Shown here piece after piece: positions 56,634-64,000 of a stretch of 64,000 nucleotides of DNA (position 1 is its first letter; every line of letters begins with the position of its first letter). The notes under the pieces are model-generated. The model had not been told where the DNA came from and ran no database searches. It saw only the letters and a program-made list of their open reading frames with translations. Origin of the DNA: Rhodoferax aquaticus (GTDB lineage: Bacteria > Pseudomonadota > Gammaproteobacteria > Burkholderiales > Burkholderiaceae_C). The translations under genes were made by a program, and so were the position numbers. The stretch lies in NCBI RefSeq assembly GCF_006974105.1, contig NZ_CP036282.1, forward strand, positions 4,588,001 through 4,652,000, given 5' to 3'.

Positions 56634-58607
56634 TCACGGCATGTCATCGATCGCGCTTGGCACAGACTGGGGTGCCACGGTGGGCAACCACAGGGTGAAC
56701 TTTACGCCGTGACCTGGGGTGCTTTTCAGCGCAATGGTCCCACCCAAAGCGCTTTGCACCAGGTTGTACACAATGTAGAGCCCCAGCCCCGAGCCGCCCT
56801 GGCCAAAGCGCGTCGTGAAGTAGGGGTCAAAGGCCTGCTTGACCACTTCGCTGGTCATGCCTTGTCCGTCATCTGCAAAGACCATTTCCACGCCCTGCTG
56901 CCCGTCGTGTGCTAAAGCTTGAACGGTGATGCGCAGATGCAGCGCAGGCAAGTCGCCTAAGCCATGGACCACGGCGTTTTGAATGAGGTTAGTCAACACC
57001 TGCTCCAGCGGCCCCGGATGGCTGTCCATCGTCATACCGGCTGGAATATCTACCTCAATCGTCACCGGTTTCGTCTTAAAGGAGGGCCTGCACATGGCGA
57101 TCGTGTCTTGCACGACAAGGCCAAAATCGAAGGTCCGCCGACGCAGGTTCGATTGATCCACTGCGACCTGCTTGAAGCTTTCAACCAGCCGGGCCGCACG
57201 GTCCACATTGCGCATGACCAACTCCCCTGCAGCCAGCCCTTCATCCAGAAATGCCTCTAGCTGGGAACGGCGCAAGGTGCCACTGGTCTGCGCATTGGAG
57301 AGGTTCCGTAGGCCATCGTGCAATGCACTGACCGTCGTTAAGGCGTTGCCCAAGGGAGTGTTGAGCTCGTGGGCAACACCGGCCACAAGCCCACCCAGCG
57401 CAGCCAATTTTTCAGCGTGGACCAGTCGCTCCTGGGCCGCTCGCAACGCCTGCTCAGCCTCTTTGCGCGGCGTGATATCCGCAACGCTACCCACCATCCG
57501 CAAAGCCGCGCCATTGGCGTCGCGTTCCACGACATCACCCCGGTCATCGACCCACAACATGCCACCGTCCTTTCGCCGCATGCGGTGCTCCAACCGATAG
57601 GGCCCGTGCCCCTCCAGGCAATGGCCGATAGCCGCCTGAATGGCAGCGCGCTCCTCTGGGGGCGTCAGCGTGTCAAACACAGAGATGTTGCGGTGCTGCT
57701 CTTCGAGCGGAAAGCCCATCATTTCACTTAAGCGCGGGCTGTTGTACATCGTTCCGTCTCGGACGTTCCAGTCCCAGATGCCTTCACCGCTGGCGGTCAT
57801 CACATGCTGCAAGCGCTGCTCGCTGCTGGCAAGTTCTTCACGGGCCCGCTCCAGTTGCTCCAGACTGAATGCCAGCTCTTCATTGCGTTGCGCAATTTCC
57901 TGCGTACGTTGGATAACACGCTGTTCCAACGCGCCATTGAGCGCATGCAACTCTTGCTGCGCGCGTTCGCGCTCTAAGCGCATACGGTTCAGCGCAACGG
58001 AGAACAGCACGACGCCAATGATGGTGTACGGTGCAGAGGAGAAATACCGCGCGCTAGCCACATCCATGGAGGCAAACCCCATGGCAATCAGTATCACGGG
58101 GTGGAGCACCAGCACAGCCGCCAGCAACGGATGCCCGACACCCCGCTCATCTTTAGCCGCGTCCATACAGAGCAGGGCACCATAGGCAAAGAGCACCAAG
58201 GTCGCCCAATCTGCAACGCCTGAAATTCTGAGCATGCCTGCCAGAATGACCATCACTGGCAAAGTAAGCCATACCAGAAGGAAAACCGTGCTTGGCTTCC
58301 AGCCCGGGCGCTCACAGAAGGCGCGCAAGCCAGCCACCATGGCCGCCAAACTGCCAAAGCCCGCTAGCATGGCGACGGCCAACAACCACCGTGAGGACTG
58401 GCGCAGCGCATCGGGCACTAGCAGTGGCGTAATCAACCAAGGAGCCGCCAGATTCAGCAATGCACCGGTGGCCATGGACAGGCTTAACCAGCCCAAACCC
58501 CAACCGCGTCGCATGGCGCGGTGCTGCCACATCAAGATGGCAAGCACGGCCTGCAACAGGCCGCAAGCCTGCGCGAATGCCTCGGGTGAACTGATTTCAG
58601 ACCACAT
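56634..58607 (-). CDS. Membrane sensor histidine kinase with a PAS domain
   Basis: 657 residues from the ATG at 58607. About seven N-terminal membrane helices (LLQAVLAILMWQHR through SSAPYTIIGVVLFSVAL), a coiled coil (EQRVIQRTQEIAQRNEELAF), one PAS_3 domain (SGEGIWDWNVRDGTMYNSPRL), HisKA with the phospho-His in AGVAHELNTPLGN, and HATPase_c (NAVVHGL, DDGQGM, GGSGLGLYIV). No receiver. The partner response regulator is not adjacent. Confidence 0.92.
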   Translation of the reverse strand: MWSEISSPEAFAQACGLLQAVLAILMWQHRAMRRGWGLGWLSLSMATGALLNLAAPWLITPLLVPDALRQSSRWLLAVAMLAGFGSLAAMVAGLRAFCERPGWKPSTVFLLVWLTLPVMVILAGMLRISGVADWATLVLFAYGALLCMDAAKDERGVGHPLLAAVLVLHPVILIAMGFASMDVASARYFSSAPYTIIGVVLFSVALNRMRLERERAQQELHALNGALEQRVIQRTQEIAQRNEELAFSLEQLERAREELASSEQRLQHVMTASGEGIWDWNVRDGTMYNSPRLSEMMGFPLEEQHRNISVFDTLTPPEERAAIQAAIGHCLEGHGPYRLEHRMRRKDGGMLWVDDRGDVVERDANGAALRMVGSVADITPRKEAEQALRAAQERLVHAEKLAALGGLVAGVAHELNTPLGNALTTVSALHDGLRNLSNAQTSGTLRRSQLEAFLDEGLAAGELVMRNVDRAARLVESFKQVAVDQSNLRRRTFDFGLVVQDTIAMCRPSFKTKPVTIEVDIPAGMTMDSHPGPLEQVLTNLIQNAVVHGLGDLPALHLRITVQALAHDGQQGVEMVFADDGQGMTSEVVKQAFDPYFTTRFGQGGSGLGLYIVYNLVQSALGGTIALKSTPGHGVKFTLWLPTVAPQSVPSAIDDMP

Positions 58608-58752
58608 GGATGTGCTGCACTCCGTAACTGGAATAGCACCAGTGTGGCATAAACCCATACCTTGCGAAAGCTCCAGGGCGAGCCGGAACTAAGGTCGCAC
58701 CACTCCACTGAAGCAGACCTTCAGCATTGACTTACATGGGGCTCTCGCTTGG

Positions 58753-59214
58753 CTAGCTGCGCGATAGCAGCTGTTCAATATCTCGGGCCGCATTCAACAA
58801 GCGCCGCACCGTTTCTTTGGTGAATTCCTTGGTCCGCTCTTCAATCCCATCTGGATGCAATACCCATAGACCCTTGTCATCCCGCAAAAGCCTTTTGCTT
58901 GCTTGCAAGGCCTCGAGCTTGCGTCGCAATGTCTCTCTGGGCAAGCCTGATATCGCGGTCAGATCTGAAAGCCGCACCCCCTGCAACGCCTCTTGAGGAA
59001 CACTGTTGACAGGCGTCTCCTGAGCGGAGTCTCTCCCGGTGCCGAAGTACTTGATGGCACCCAAATGTGCGACCAATCCCCACACATACACAGACTCGAA
59101 ATCCATTTCCATTTCCACAGACAGGCGACGCATGTGATCCATCATGTGCCGGTTGGCAATGAATGCAACCGCACCGAATGAGCGTTCGAACTGCTCGTCA
59201 AATGAACCAGGCAT
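58753..59214 (-). CDS. Winged-helix protein, possible transcription regulator
   Basis: 153 residues from the ATG at 59214 (MPGSFDEQFERSFGAVAFIANRHMMDHM). A C-terminal segment VRLSDLTAISGLPRETLRRKLEALQASKRLLRDDKGLWVL is a good winged helix like those of IclR or Crp-type proteins. The N-terminal half is not recognised. It lies upstream of the histidine kinase on the same strand and may serve it. Confidence 0.65.
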   Translation of the reverse strand: MPGSFDEQFERSFGAVAFIANRHMMDHMRRLSVEMEMDFESVYVWGLVAHLGAIKYFGTGRDSAQETPVNSVPQEALQGVRLSDLTAISGLPRETLRRKLEALQASKRLLRDDKGLWVLHPDGIEERTKEFTKETVRRLLNAARDIEQLLSRS

Positions 59215-59423
59215 AGAGGGCTTGATAGAACAAAAACAAAATTGTCGCCCACACAAAGCGCTTTGAGGTCCAGCGCAGTGTTTGACCCCATATTCACTGC
59301 GTCATTTGAGCAAGGCGCCAAGGCTTTGGTCCCCACGGTGAGTGCATCAAACCCTCTTCACCGGTTTGACGACACACACGAGCATCGCACAGCGCTTACA
59401 TCCCTCGCACGACCAAGAAGGCG

Positions 59424-61754
59424 TTAACCGTACTGCAGCCTGTTTTGACTAGCGCTACGCCATGCCGCGTGAGCCCACAAGTTTTCAAAATCTGAAGCCC
59501 CAAGGGGCTTTGAAAAAAGGTAGCCCTGGGCAATGCCGCAGCCGTTTTGACGGAGCCAATCGCACTGTTCCTGTGTTTCCACACCCTCTGCGACCACGGC
59601 CAATTCCATGGCTTTGGCCATGTCAATGACCGCTTTGACGATGGCGCAAGAACCTGCATTGCCAGGTAGGCCACGAACAAAAGACTGGTCGACTTTGATG
59701 GCATCTACCTTGAGGCGCTGCACACAAGAAAGGCTCGAATACCCTGTTCCAAAATCGTCAATAGACAGTTTCACGCCCAATTTCACCAAGCGATCGACGG
59801 TTTCCAGCACAGTGTCTTTATCGTGCATGAACACTGATTCTGTAATCTCCAATTTCAGCAGCGACGGGGGCAAGCCGGAGCTGCGCAAGGCCTCTGCTAC
59901 TTGGAGTTCAACATTGCCACGAATGAACTGCACCATAGAAATGTTGACCGATATGGAGGAAATCTGCAGCCCTTGTGCAAGCCAAGCCGCGGCCTGCCGG
60001 CAGGCGGTATGGAGAATCCAGGTTCCGATGGGAAGAATGTGTCCTGTCGTCTCTGCAACCGGTATAAAAGTGGCCGGCGATACCTGTCCGAGCTCAGGGT
60101 GAGTCCAGCGCACCAAGGCCTCTACACCGCAAAAAGAACCATTGGATAAATCCACCTGCGCCTGCCAAAGCAGGCTCAATTCGTTCTTTTCGACGGCACG
60201 TGCCAAATGGGATCGAATGCGCATGCGAGATGCGGCTTCGTCGTTCATTTTGGCATCGTAAAACCGGTACGTGCGCCCCCCAGCCGCCTTCGCCTTGTAC
60301 ATCGCGGTATCGGCACAACGCATCAAACCGGCGAAATCGCTGGCGTCGTCTGGGAACATGGCAATGCCCACTGAAAACGACAAGGGTATCTCCTGGTGCT
60401 GAATGGAGAGATACCCATTGGCAAGCTCACTGAGCTTTTCGGCAACGCTCGAGACTTGCGCTAGGTCTTGTACCTCATGAAGAACAATCGAAAACTCATC
60501 GCCGCCTTGGCGGCTCACCGTGTCGGTGGCACGCAGCAGTGACTGAAATCGCTCGGCGATGGTGCACAACAGCGCATCTCCGGCATCGTGCCCCAGTGTG
60601 TCGTTGACCTCTTTGAAATTGTCCAGATCAATAAACATCAACGCAAACTTGGTGCCATGCCGACCCGCGGTTTCTGTGGCCTGGTCCACCCGGTCCCGCA
60701 AGAGCGTGAGGTTGGGCAGGCCCGTGAGCGGATCGTGGTGGGCCAAATGCTGCAGTTTCGCCTGGCTCTCCAGCACCACCCGCTCCGCCGCCAACAGACG
60801 GTCTCTTTCGCTCAGCGAGCGTGTCTGCCGATACACAGCGAATACCAACACCAGAAAGGCCGCCCACACCAGCGGAGTGCGCAGAATATGCGGAACCGTA
60901 TCACCAACGGCCAAGAGACCTAAGGTGCTGGTCGTAAGTGCCACCATCACCAGAGGCAGCTGGCGCAGGACTCCTTCACACAAACGGTCATAGCTGGCGG
61001 ACGTGTCCACATGGCTCCGCCAAACGTAACTCGCCCAACCAATCGTCAGTGCTGACAGAGAGAACGCCAGGCTGGTCATGGTGCCAAGTTGCTGCTCTCC
61101 CTTGAGTTGCCCTAGGTTCCAAGACATCCATGTCAAACCAAGTGCACAGATACCGATACCTAGAGCGAGCGAGCCCACCCGCCACCGTTGCCTGTCATGC
61201 AGTTGCAAAATCACAAAACAGGCTCCTGCGCTCAGCATACCGACGGGATAGCTGCACAGCACAAACAGCTGAAACTTCCGACTTTCCCCCGCTACGGAGA
61301 GGTACAAGGTCAAGGTCAGTATCCCAGCACCCAAGGCGAAGCCCGCAACATCGGCAAGCACCTGCGTCCACCTATCGCGGCGGACCAATGCCAGAAAGCC
61401 TGTAAGGAAGAAAACCGTGGAAGGGAAAAAGACCAGGTCCGACGGCCCCGGAAAAGGCGTCCAAGCTACGTAGGCCTGCACGTCCCAAACCACTTGCCCC
61501 AGACCAAGGCATAGCAAGCCCAAGAATTGATGGCGTTTGGCAATCGCCAACTCGGGACTGGACGCCCGATACCCGCTCCATGCCATCCATGCACCCACAG
61601 CAAATGCCAAAGTCCACTGAATGTTCTGTAGGAGCACCGCGTGTTCGGCCTCGGGGTGCAATCGAACCTGCAACCAACAGGCAAGCACGACAATGGCAGT
61701 CGCCAAGGCAAGTGCTGACTTTGGAGTCCTATTACTGTTTGCTTGACTGCCCAT
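59424..61754 (-). CDS. Membrane GGDEF-EAL c-di-GMP protein
   Basis: 776 residues from the ATG at 61754. The N-terminal third holds about 8-10 membrane helices without a known sensor. GGDEF domain: HLAHHDPLTGLPNLTLL and an intact RQGGDEFSIVL. EAL domain: GVEALVRWTHPELG, DDFGTGYSSL and the catalytic ESVF and KVDQSFVRG motifs, so both activities look possible. It ends with a short tail. c-di-GMP turnover; the direction cannot be told. Confidence 0.93.
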   Translation of the reverse strand: MGSQANSNRTPKSALALATAIVVLACWLQVRLHPEAEHAVLLQNIQWTLAFAVGAWMAWSGYRASSPELAIAKRHQFLGLLCLGLGQVVWDVQAYVAWTPFPGPSDLVFFPSTVFFLTGFLALVRRDRWTQVLADVAGFALGAGILTLTLYLSVAGESRKFQLFVLCSYPVGMLSAGACFVILQLHDRQRWRVGSLALGIGICALGLTWMSWNLGQLKGEQQLGTMTSLAFSLSALTIGWASYVWRSHVDTSASYDRLCEGVLRQLPLVMVALTTSTLGLLAVGDTVPHILRTPLVWAAFLVLVFAVYRQTRSLSERDRLLAAERVVLESQAKLQHLAHHDPLTGLPNLTLLRDRVDQATETAGRHGTKFALMFIDLDNFKEVNDTLGHDAGDALLCTIAERFQSLLRATDTVSRQGGDEFSIVLHEVQDLAQVSSVAEKLSELANGYLSIQHQEIPLSFSVGIAMFPDDASDFAGLMRCADTAMYKAKAAGGRTYRFYDAKMNDEAASRMRIRSHLARAVEKNELSLLWQAQVDLSNGSFCGVEALVRWTHPELGQVSPATFIPVAETTGHILPIGTWILHTACRQAAAWLAQGLQISSISVNISMVQFIRGNVELQVAEALRSSGLPPSLLKLEITESVFMHDKDTVLETVDRLVKLGVKLSIDDFGTGYSSLSCVQRLKVDAIKVDQSFVRGLPGNAGSCAIVKAVIDMAKAMELAVVAEGVETQEQCDWLRQNGCGIAQGYLFSKPLGASDFENLWAHAAWRSASQNRLQYG

Positions 61755-61926
61755 TGCTCCCCTCGATCTGTCAGGGCGCAATACCCTTGATATTCACTTT
61801 GGAAATACGAGGTGAAATTGTGGCGTGCAGTGAAGGAAATATGAGTGAATTTGCAAACTCAGCCGCCCAAAATGGGCGAAACCAGCGTTTCCCCGCAAGC
61901 CAGCGGCAATCCACGCCGCTCGATCA

Positions 61927-61970
61927 CTACATTTTTGATAGCTGCTTGCGCATATGCCATGGGCGTAGCA
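61927..61970 (+). repeat. Dispersed intergenic repeat, copy 7 (best match)
   Basis: CTACATTTTTGATAGCTGCT, then TGCGCATATGCCATGGGCGT. It contains every block of the consensus. Located between the GGDEF-EAL gene and the sugar-acid operon. Confidence 0.65.
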
Positions 61971-61977
61971 GCCAGTT

Positions 61978-62649
61978 TTAGACCTCAACTCCCTCTTGCG
62001 CCAAGATCCAGTTCACCTGGGCGGCGATGGGGTCTACGGCGAAGGTGGCGTCAAACAGGGCGCTGCCTACCGTGAAGCCCCAAGCGCCTGCAGCTTGCAT
62101 GGCTTCAATGCGCTCTAGCCGGTCTATGCTGCCTGCGGCAATGACGGGAATGTTGACGGCCTGCACCACGCGGCGGGTGAGTTCGGGCACGTTGCCGTCG
62201 AAGCGGTAGGCCAGCAAGTCCAGGCCGTGCACACCTTCGATAGCGGCTAGGGCTTGGGCGTCGGCCACGATCTCGTCAATGCTGCCTACCAAGCGCGTGG
62301 GGTGGCCCACGGTGTGGCCCGCAAACGGAAAGTAGCGAATGCCCGTGCCGCGCAGCAGCGCTGCGGCCTCGGCGGCATGGCGCCCGCCCAGCACATAGTC
62401 CACCCCCAATTCCACCGCCGCTTGGATGGACGCCAGCTCTGTTTCGCGCGTGCTGCTCACCACCTCCAGCATGACGGTGCGGCCGTCGTCGTGGATGGCC
62501 TGGGTGAGCGTGGCCAAGTCTTCCATCGGCAGGCCAATGTCTTTGAAACCCACACAGTCCAAGCGGCAGCCGCGCAGGCCTTGGTACACGGCGTGGGCGT
62601 CTGCCACAGTGCGGTCGCTATGGGTGAGCATGAGGATGAAGCGGCTCAT
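61978..62649 (-). CDS. HisA/HisF-like TIM-barrel protein of a sugar-acid operon
   Basis: 223 residues. A beta/alpha barrel pattern with alternating strands (RFILMLTHSD, CVGFKDIGLP, VMLEVVSS, VDYVLGGRH, FPFAGHTVG, GVHGLDLLAYRFDG, IPVIAAGSID, AWGFTVGSALFDATF). The last lines form a phosphate-binding GS loop as in HisA/HisF and KGPDC proteins. It starts 44 bases after the PdxA-like gene and is the third gene of the operon. The reaction is not assigned; a sugar-phosphate aldolase, decarboxylase or isomerase is likely. Confidence 0.75.
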   Translation of the reverse strand: MSRFILMLTHSDRTVADAHAVYQGLRGCRLDCVGFKDIGLPMEDLATLTQAIHDDGRTVMLEVVSSTRETELASIQAAVELGVDYVLGGRHAAEAAALLRGTGIRYFPFAGHTVGHPTRLVGSIDEIVADAQALAAIEGVHGLDLLAYRFDGNVPELTRRVVQAVNIPVIAAGSIDRLERIEAMQAAGAWGFTVGSALFDATFAVDPIAAQVNWILAQEGVEV

Positions 62650-62693
62650 GGGGTGTCCTTTTTTTCAAATAAGTGATGAATGAATGAGCGCGC

Positions 62694-63686
62694 TTACCGC
62701 GCTGCCGCGCCTTGGCTGAGCTGCACGGCAGCGCGCAGGGCGGTCTTAAGGCTGCTGGCATCGGCAATGCCCTGGCCCGCAATGTCAAACGCGGTGCCGT
62801 GGTCTGGGCTGGTGCGCACAAAGGGCAGGCCTGCGGTGACGTTGACGCCGTCTTCCACGCCCAAGAGCTTGATGGGAATCAGCCCTTGGTCGTGGTACTG
62901 GGCCACCACGATGTCGTAGCGCCCCCGGCGGGCTTGCATGAACACGGTGTCACCCGGGTGGGGGCCGCTGGCGTCTACGCCCATGGCTCGGGCCTGGGCA
63001 ATGGCGGGCGCAATGATCTGCAAATCTTCGCTGCCAAACAGGCCGCCTTCGCCTGCATGGGGGTTGAGCCCTGCCACCGCGATGCGCGGTTGGGCCATGC
63101 CCATGGCTTGCAGGCTGCGGTGGGCCAGCAAGATGATGCGCAACTCGCGCTCCACCGTGAGCAGCTCTAGGGCTTGGCGCATGGCGCAGTGCACCGTGAC
63201 CAGTATGGTGCGCAGCTGGGGGTTGACCAGCATCATGGCGGTGTCGGTGCTGCCGGTGCGCTCGGCCAGCATTTCGGTGTGGCCCGGGTAAGGCACCCCT
63301 GCAGCGGCCAGCGCCTCTTTGTGGATGGGCGCGGTGCAGATGGCCGCCACCTCGCCCCGCAGCGCCATGCCAATGGCGCAGTCAATGGCCTCAAAAGCCG
63401 CTTGGCCCGCCAGCGCGCTCACCTGCCCCATGGGGAGGTCATCCGGCAGCTCGCCCACATCCAGCACGTCCACCACGCCCGCAGCGGTGCGGTGCTGCGC
63501 AGCGTGGGTGATGCGGCGCACTTGCAAGCCAGGCGCGAAACGCTGTGCTGCGCGCTCCAGCGTAGCTGCGTGCCCCACCACAAAGGCGGAGCAGACCGGG
63601 TTGATCGCGGGGTCGGCAAAAGCCTTAACCACAATTTCGGGGCCAATGCCAGCGGCATCGCCCAAGGTCACTGCGACGGTTGTCAT
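62694..63686 (-). CDS. pdxA2: PdxA2-type four-carbon acid phosphate dehydrogenase
   Basis: 330 residues from the ATG at 63686, overlapping the kinase stop by four bases (ATGA). The PdxA family motifs are clear: GDAAGIGPEI, TAPIHKEAL, GHTEMLAERTG, GLNPHAGEGGLFG and YHDQGLIPIK. Pairing with a DUF1537 kinase points to D-threonate/D-erythronate 4-phosphate oxidation rather than pyridoxine synthesis; that assignment comes from context. It is NAD-dependent and metal-binding. Confidence 0.87.
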   Translation of the reverse strand: MTTVAVTLGDAAGIGPEIVVKAFADPAINPVCSAFVVGHAATLERAAQRFAPGLQVRRITHAAQHRTAAGVVDVLDVGELPDDLPMGQVSALAGQAAFEAIDCAIGMALRGEVAAICTAPIHKEALAAAGVPYPGHTEMLAERTGSTDTAMMLVNPQLRTILVTVHCAMRQALELLTVERELRIILLAHRSLQAMGMAQPRIAVAGLNPHAGEGGLFGSEDLQIIAPAIAQARAMGVDASGPHPGDTVFMQARRGRYDIVVAQYHDQGLIPIKLLGVEDGVNVTAGLPFVRTSPDHGTAFDIAGQGIADASSLKTALRAAVQLSQGAAAR

Positions 63687-64000
63687 ACCTGTCCTTTCAT
63701 CAATGCTTGGGCACAGCGCACCAAGGTGTGGGAGTCGCCAAAGCCACCGGCTTTGGAAATAAGGGGGACCCACTGGTTCGCCACCTGCATCAGGCACAGG
63801 GGCACGCCGGGTTCTAGGTCTTGCAGCACGCGCAGCTGCGTGGCGCCCAGCGCCTGCGCCAAGGCTTTGGCGGTTTCGCCGCCAGTCACCACCACGCCGT
63901 CGCACTGGCCACTCTGAATGGCCTGCGCCAGTTGGGCTACCAAGGCCTGCGTGGCTGTCAATGGGTCGCTGCGCACCAGGCGGGTCAGCAACAGTGGCAC
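63683..64000 (-). CDS. DUF1537 four-carbon acid sugar kinase, C-terminal part (5' end outside window)
   Basis: 105 residues of the C-terminus: GVVVTGGETAKALAQALGA and SKAGGFGDSHTLVRC are the ATP-binding motifs of the DUF1537/OtnK family of four-carbon acid sugar kinases. Its stop overlaps the pdxA2 start. The N-terminal substrate domain is not visible. Confidence 0.87.
   Translation of the reverse strand: MPLLLTRLVRSDPLTATQALVAQLAQAIQSGQCDGVVVTGGETAKALAQALGATQLRVLQDLEPGVPLCLMQVANQWVPLISKAGGFGDSHTLVRCAQALMKGQV

Overview
This 64 kb window looks like chromosomal DNA of a Burkholderiales bacterium of the Comamonadaceae, closest in style to Rhodoferax and its relatives. That placement is an inference. 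It rests on the even GC-rich coding, a methionine synthase split into two genes, a GTP-type PEP carboxykinase, and short intergenic repeats resembling those I associate with that family. I saw no rRNA, tRNA, CRISPR array, insertion sequence or prophage. The window is mostly core and regulatory genes, not a mobile island.

Layout. (1) 1-9.3 kb, minus strand: an MSHA-type (type IV) pilus assembly cluster in the order mshE, mshG, a possible small ORF, major pilin mshA, terminator, mshC, mshD, mshO, mshP, mshQ (cut by the window edge). (2) 9.4-15.3 kb, minus: methionine synthase in two pieces, metH C-terminal part and metH N-terminal part. They are separated by an oxidoreductase gene and an outer-membrane barrel gene. 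Each half has its own SAH (S-adenosylhomocysteine) riboswitch directly before it. (3) 15.4-24.3 kb: recQ, a tandem AAA ATPase, ilvA, a 46-residue membrane peptide and pckG. (4) 24.3-37.3 kb: several LysR or AraC regulators with divergent or adjacent target genes (dadA, EamA and LysE/RhtB transporters), a metallophosphoesterase, a universal stress protein, gloA and two diguanylate cyclases. (5) 37.3-41.7 kb: a reactive-sulfur module, with a BigR/SqrR-type ArsR repressor, two YeeE/YedE half transporters, a Blh-type phosphatase/sulfurtransferase, a SulP transporter and a divergent persulfide-dioxygenase-like metallohydrolase. (6) 41.7-44.4 kb: small membrane and unknown proteins, including a DUF3108 gene broken by one frameshift. 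(7) 44.4-48.5 kb: an unsaturated fatty acid module (dienoyl-CoA isomerase, and 2,4-dienoyl-CoA reductase fused to an NTF2-like domain) under a divergent PadR regulator with two matching palindromes. (8) 48.6-52.5 kb: esterase, DUF1223, MerR and metallo-hydrolase genes. (9) 52.6-61.8 kb: a signalling block, in which an RsbQ-like alpha/beta hydrolase is followed directly by a large PAS hybrid histidine kinase, then a second histidine kinase, a winged-helix protein and a GGDEF-EAL protein. (10) 62-64 kb: a four-carbon sugar-acid operon (DUF1537 kinase fragment, PdxA2-like dehydrogenase, and a TIM-barrel protein of unassigned reaction).

How they fit together. The strongest regulatory finding is the pair of SAH riboswitches on the split metH genes. 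In both, the end of the aptamer is complementary to the ribosome binding site, which suggests a translational ON switch. The most novel protein-level lead is the RsbQ-like hydrolase with a conserved triad, coupled to a PAS hybrid kinase; this resembles the Bacillus RsbQ-RsbP pair but has a phosphorelay output. Three c-di-GMP enzymes share the window with MshE, whose family is a c-di-GMP-binding pilus ATPase. All functions are read from sequence without database searches.
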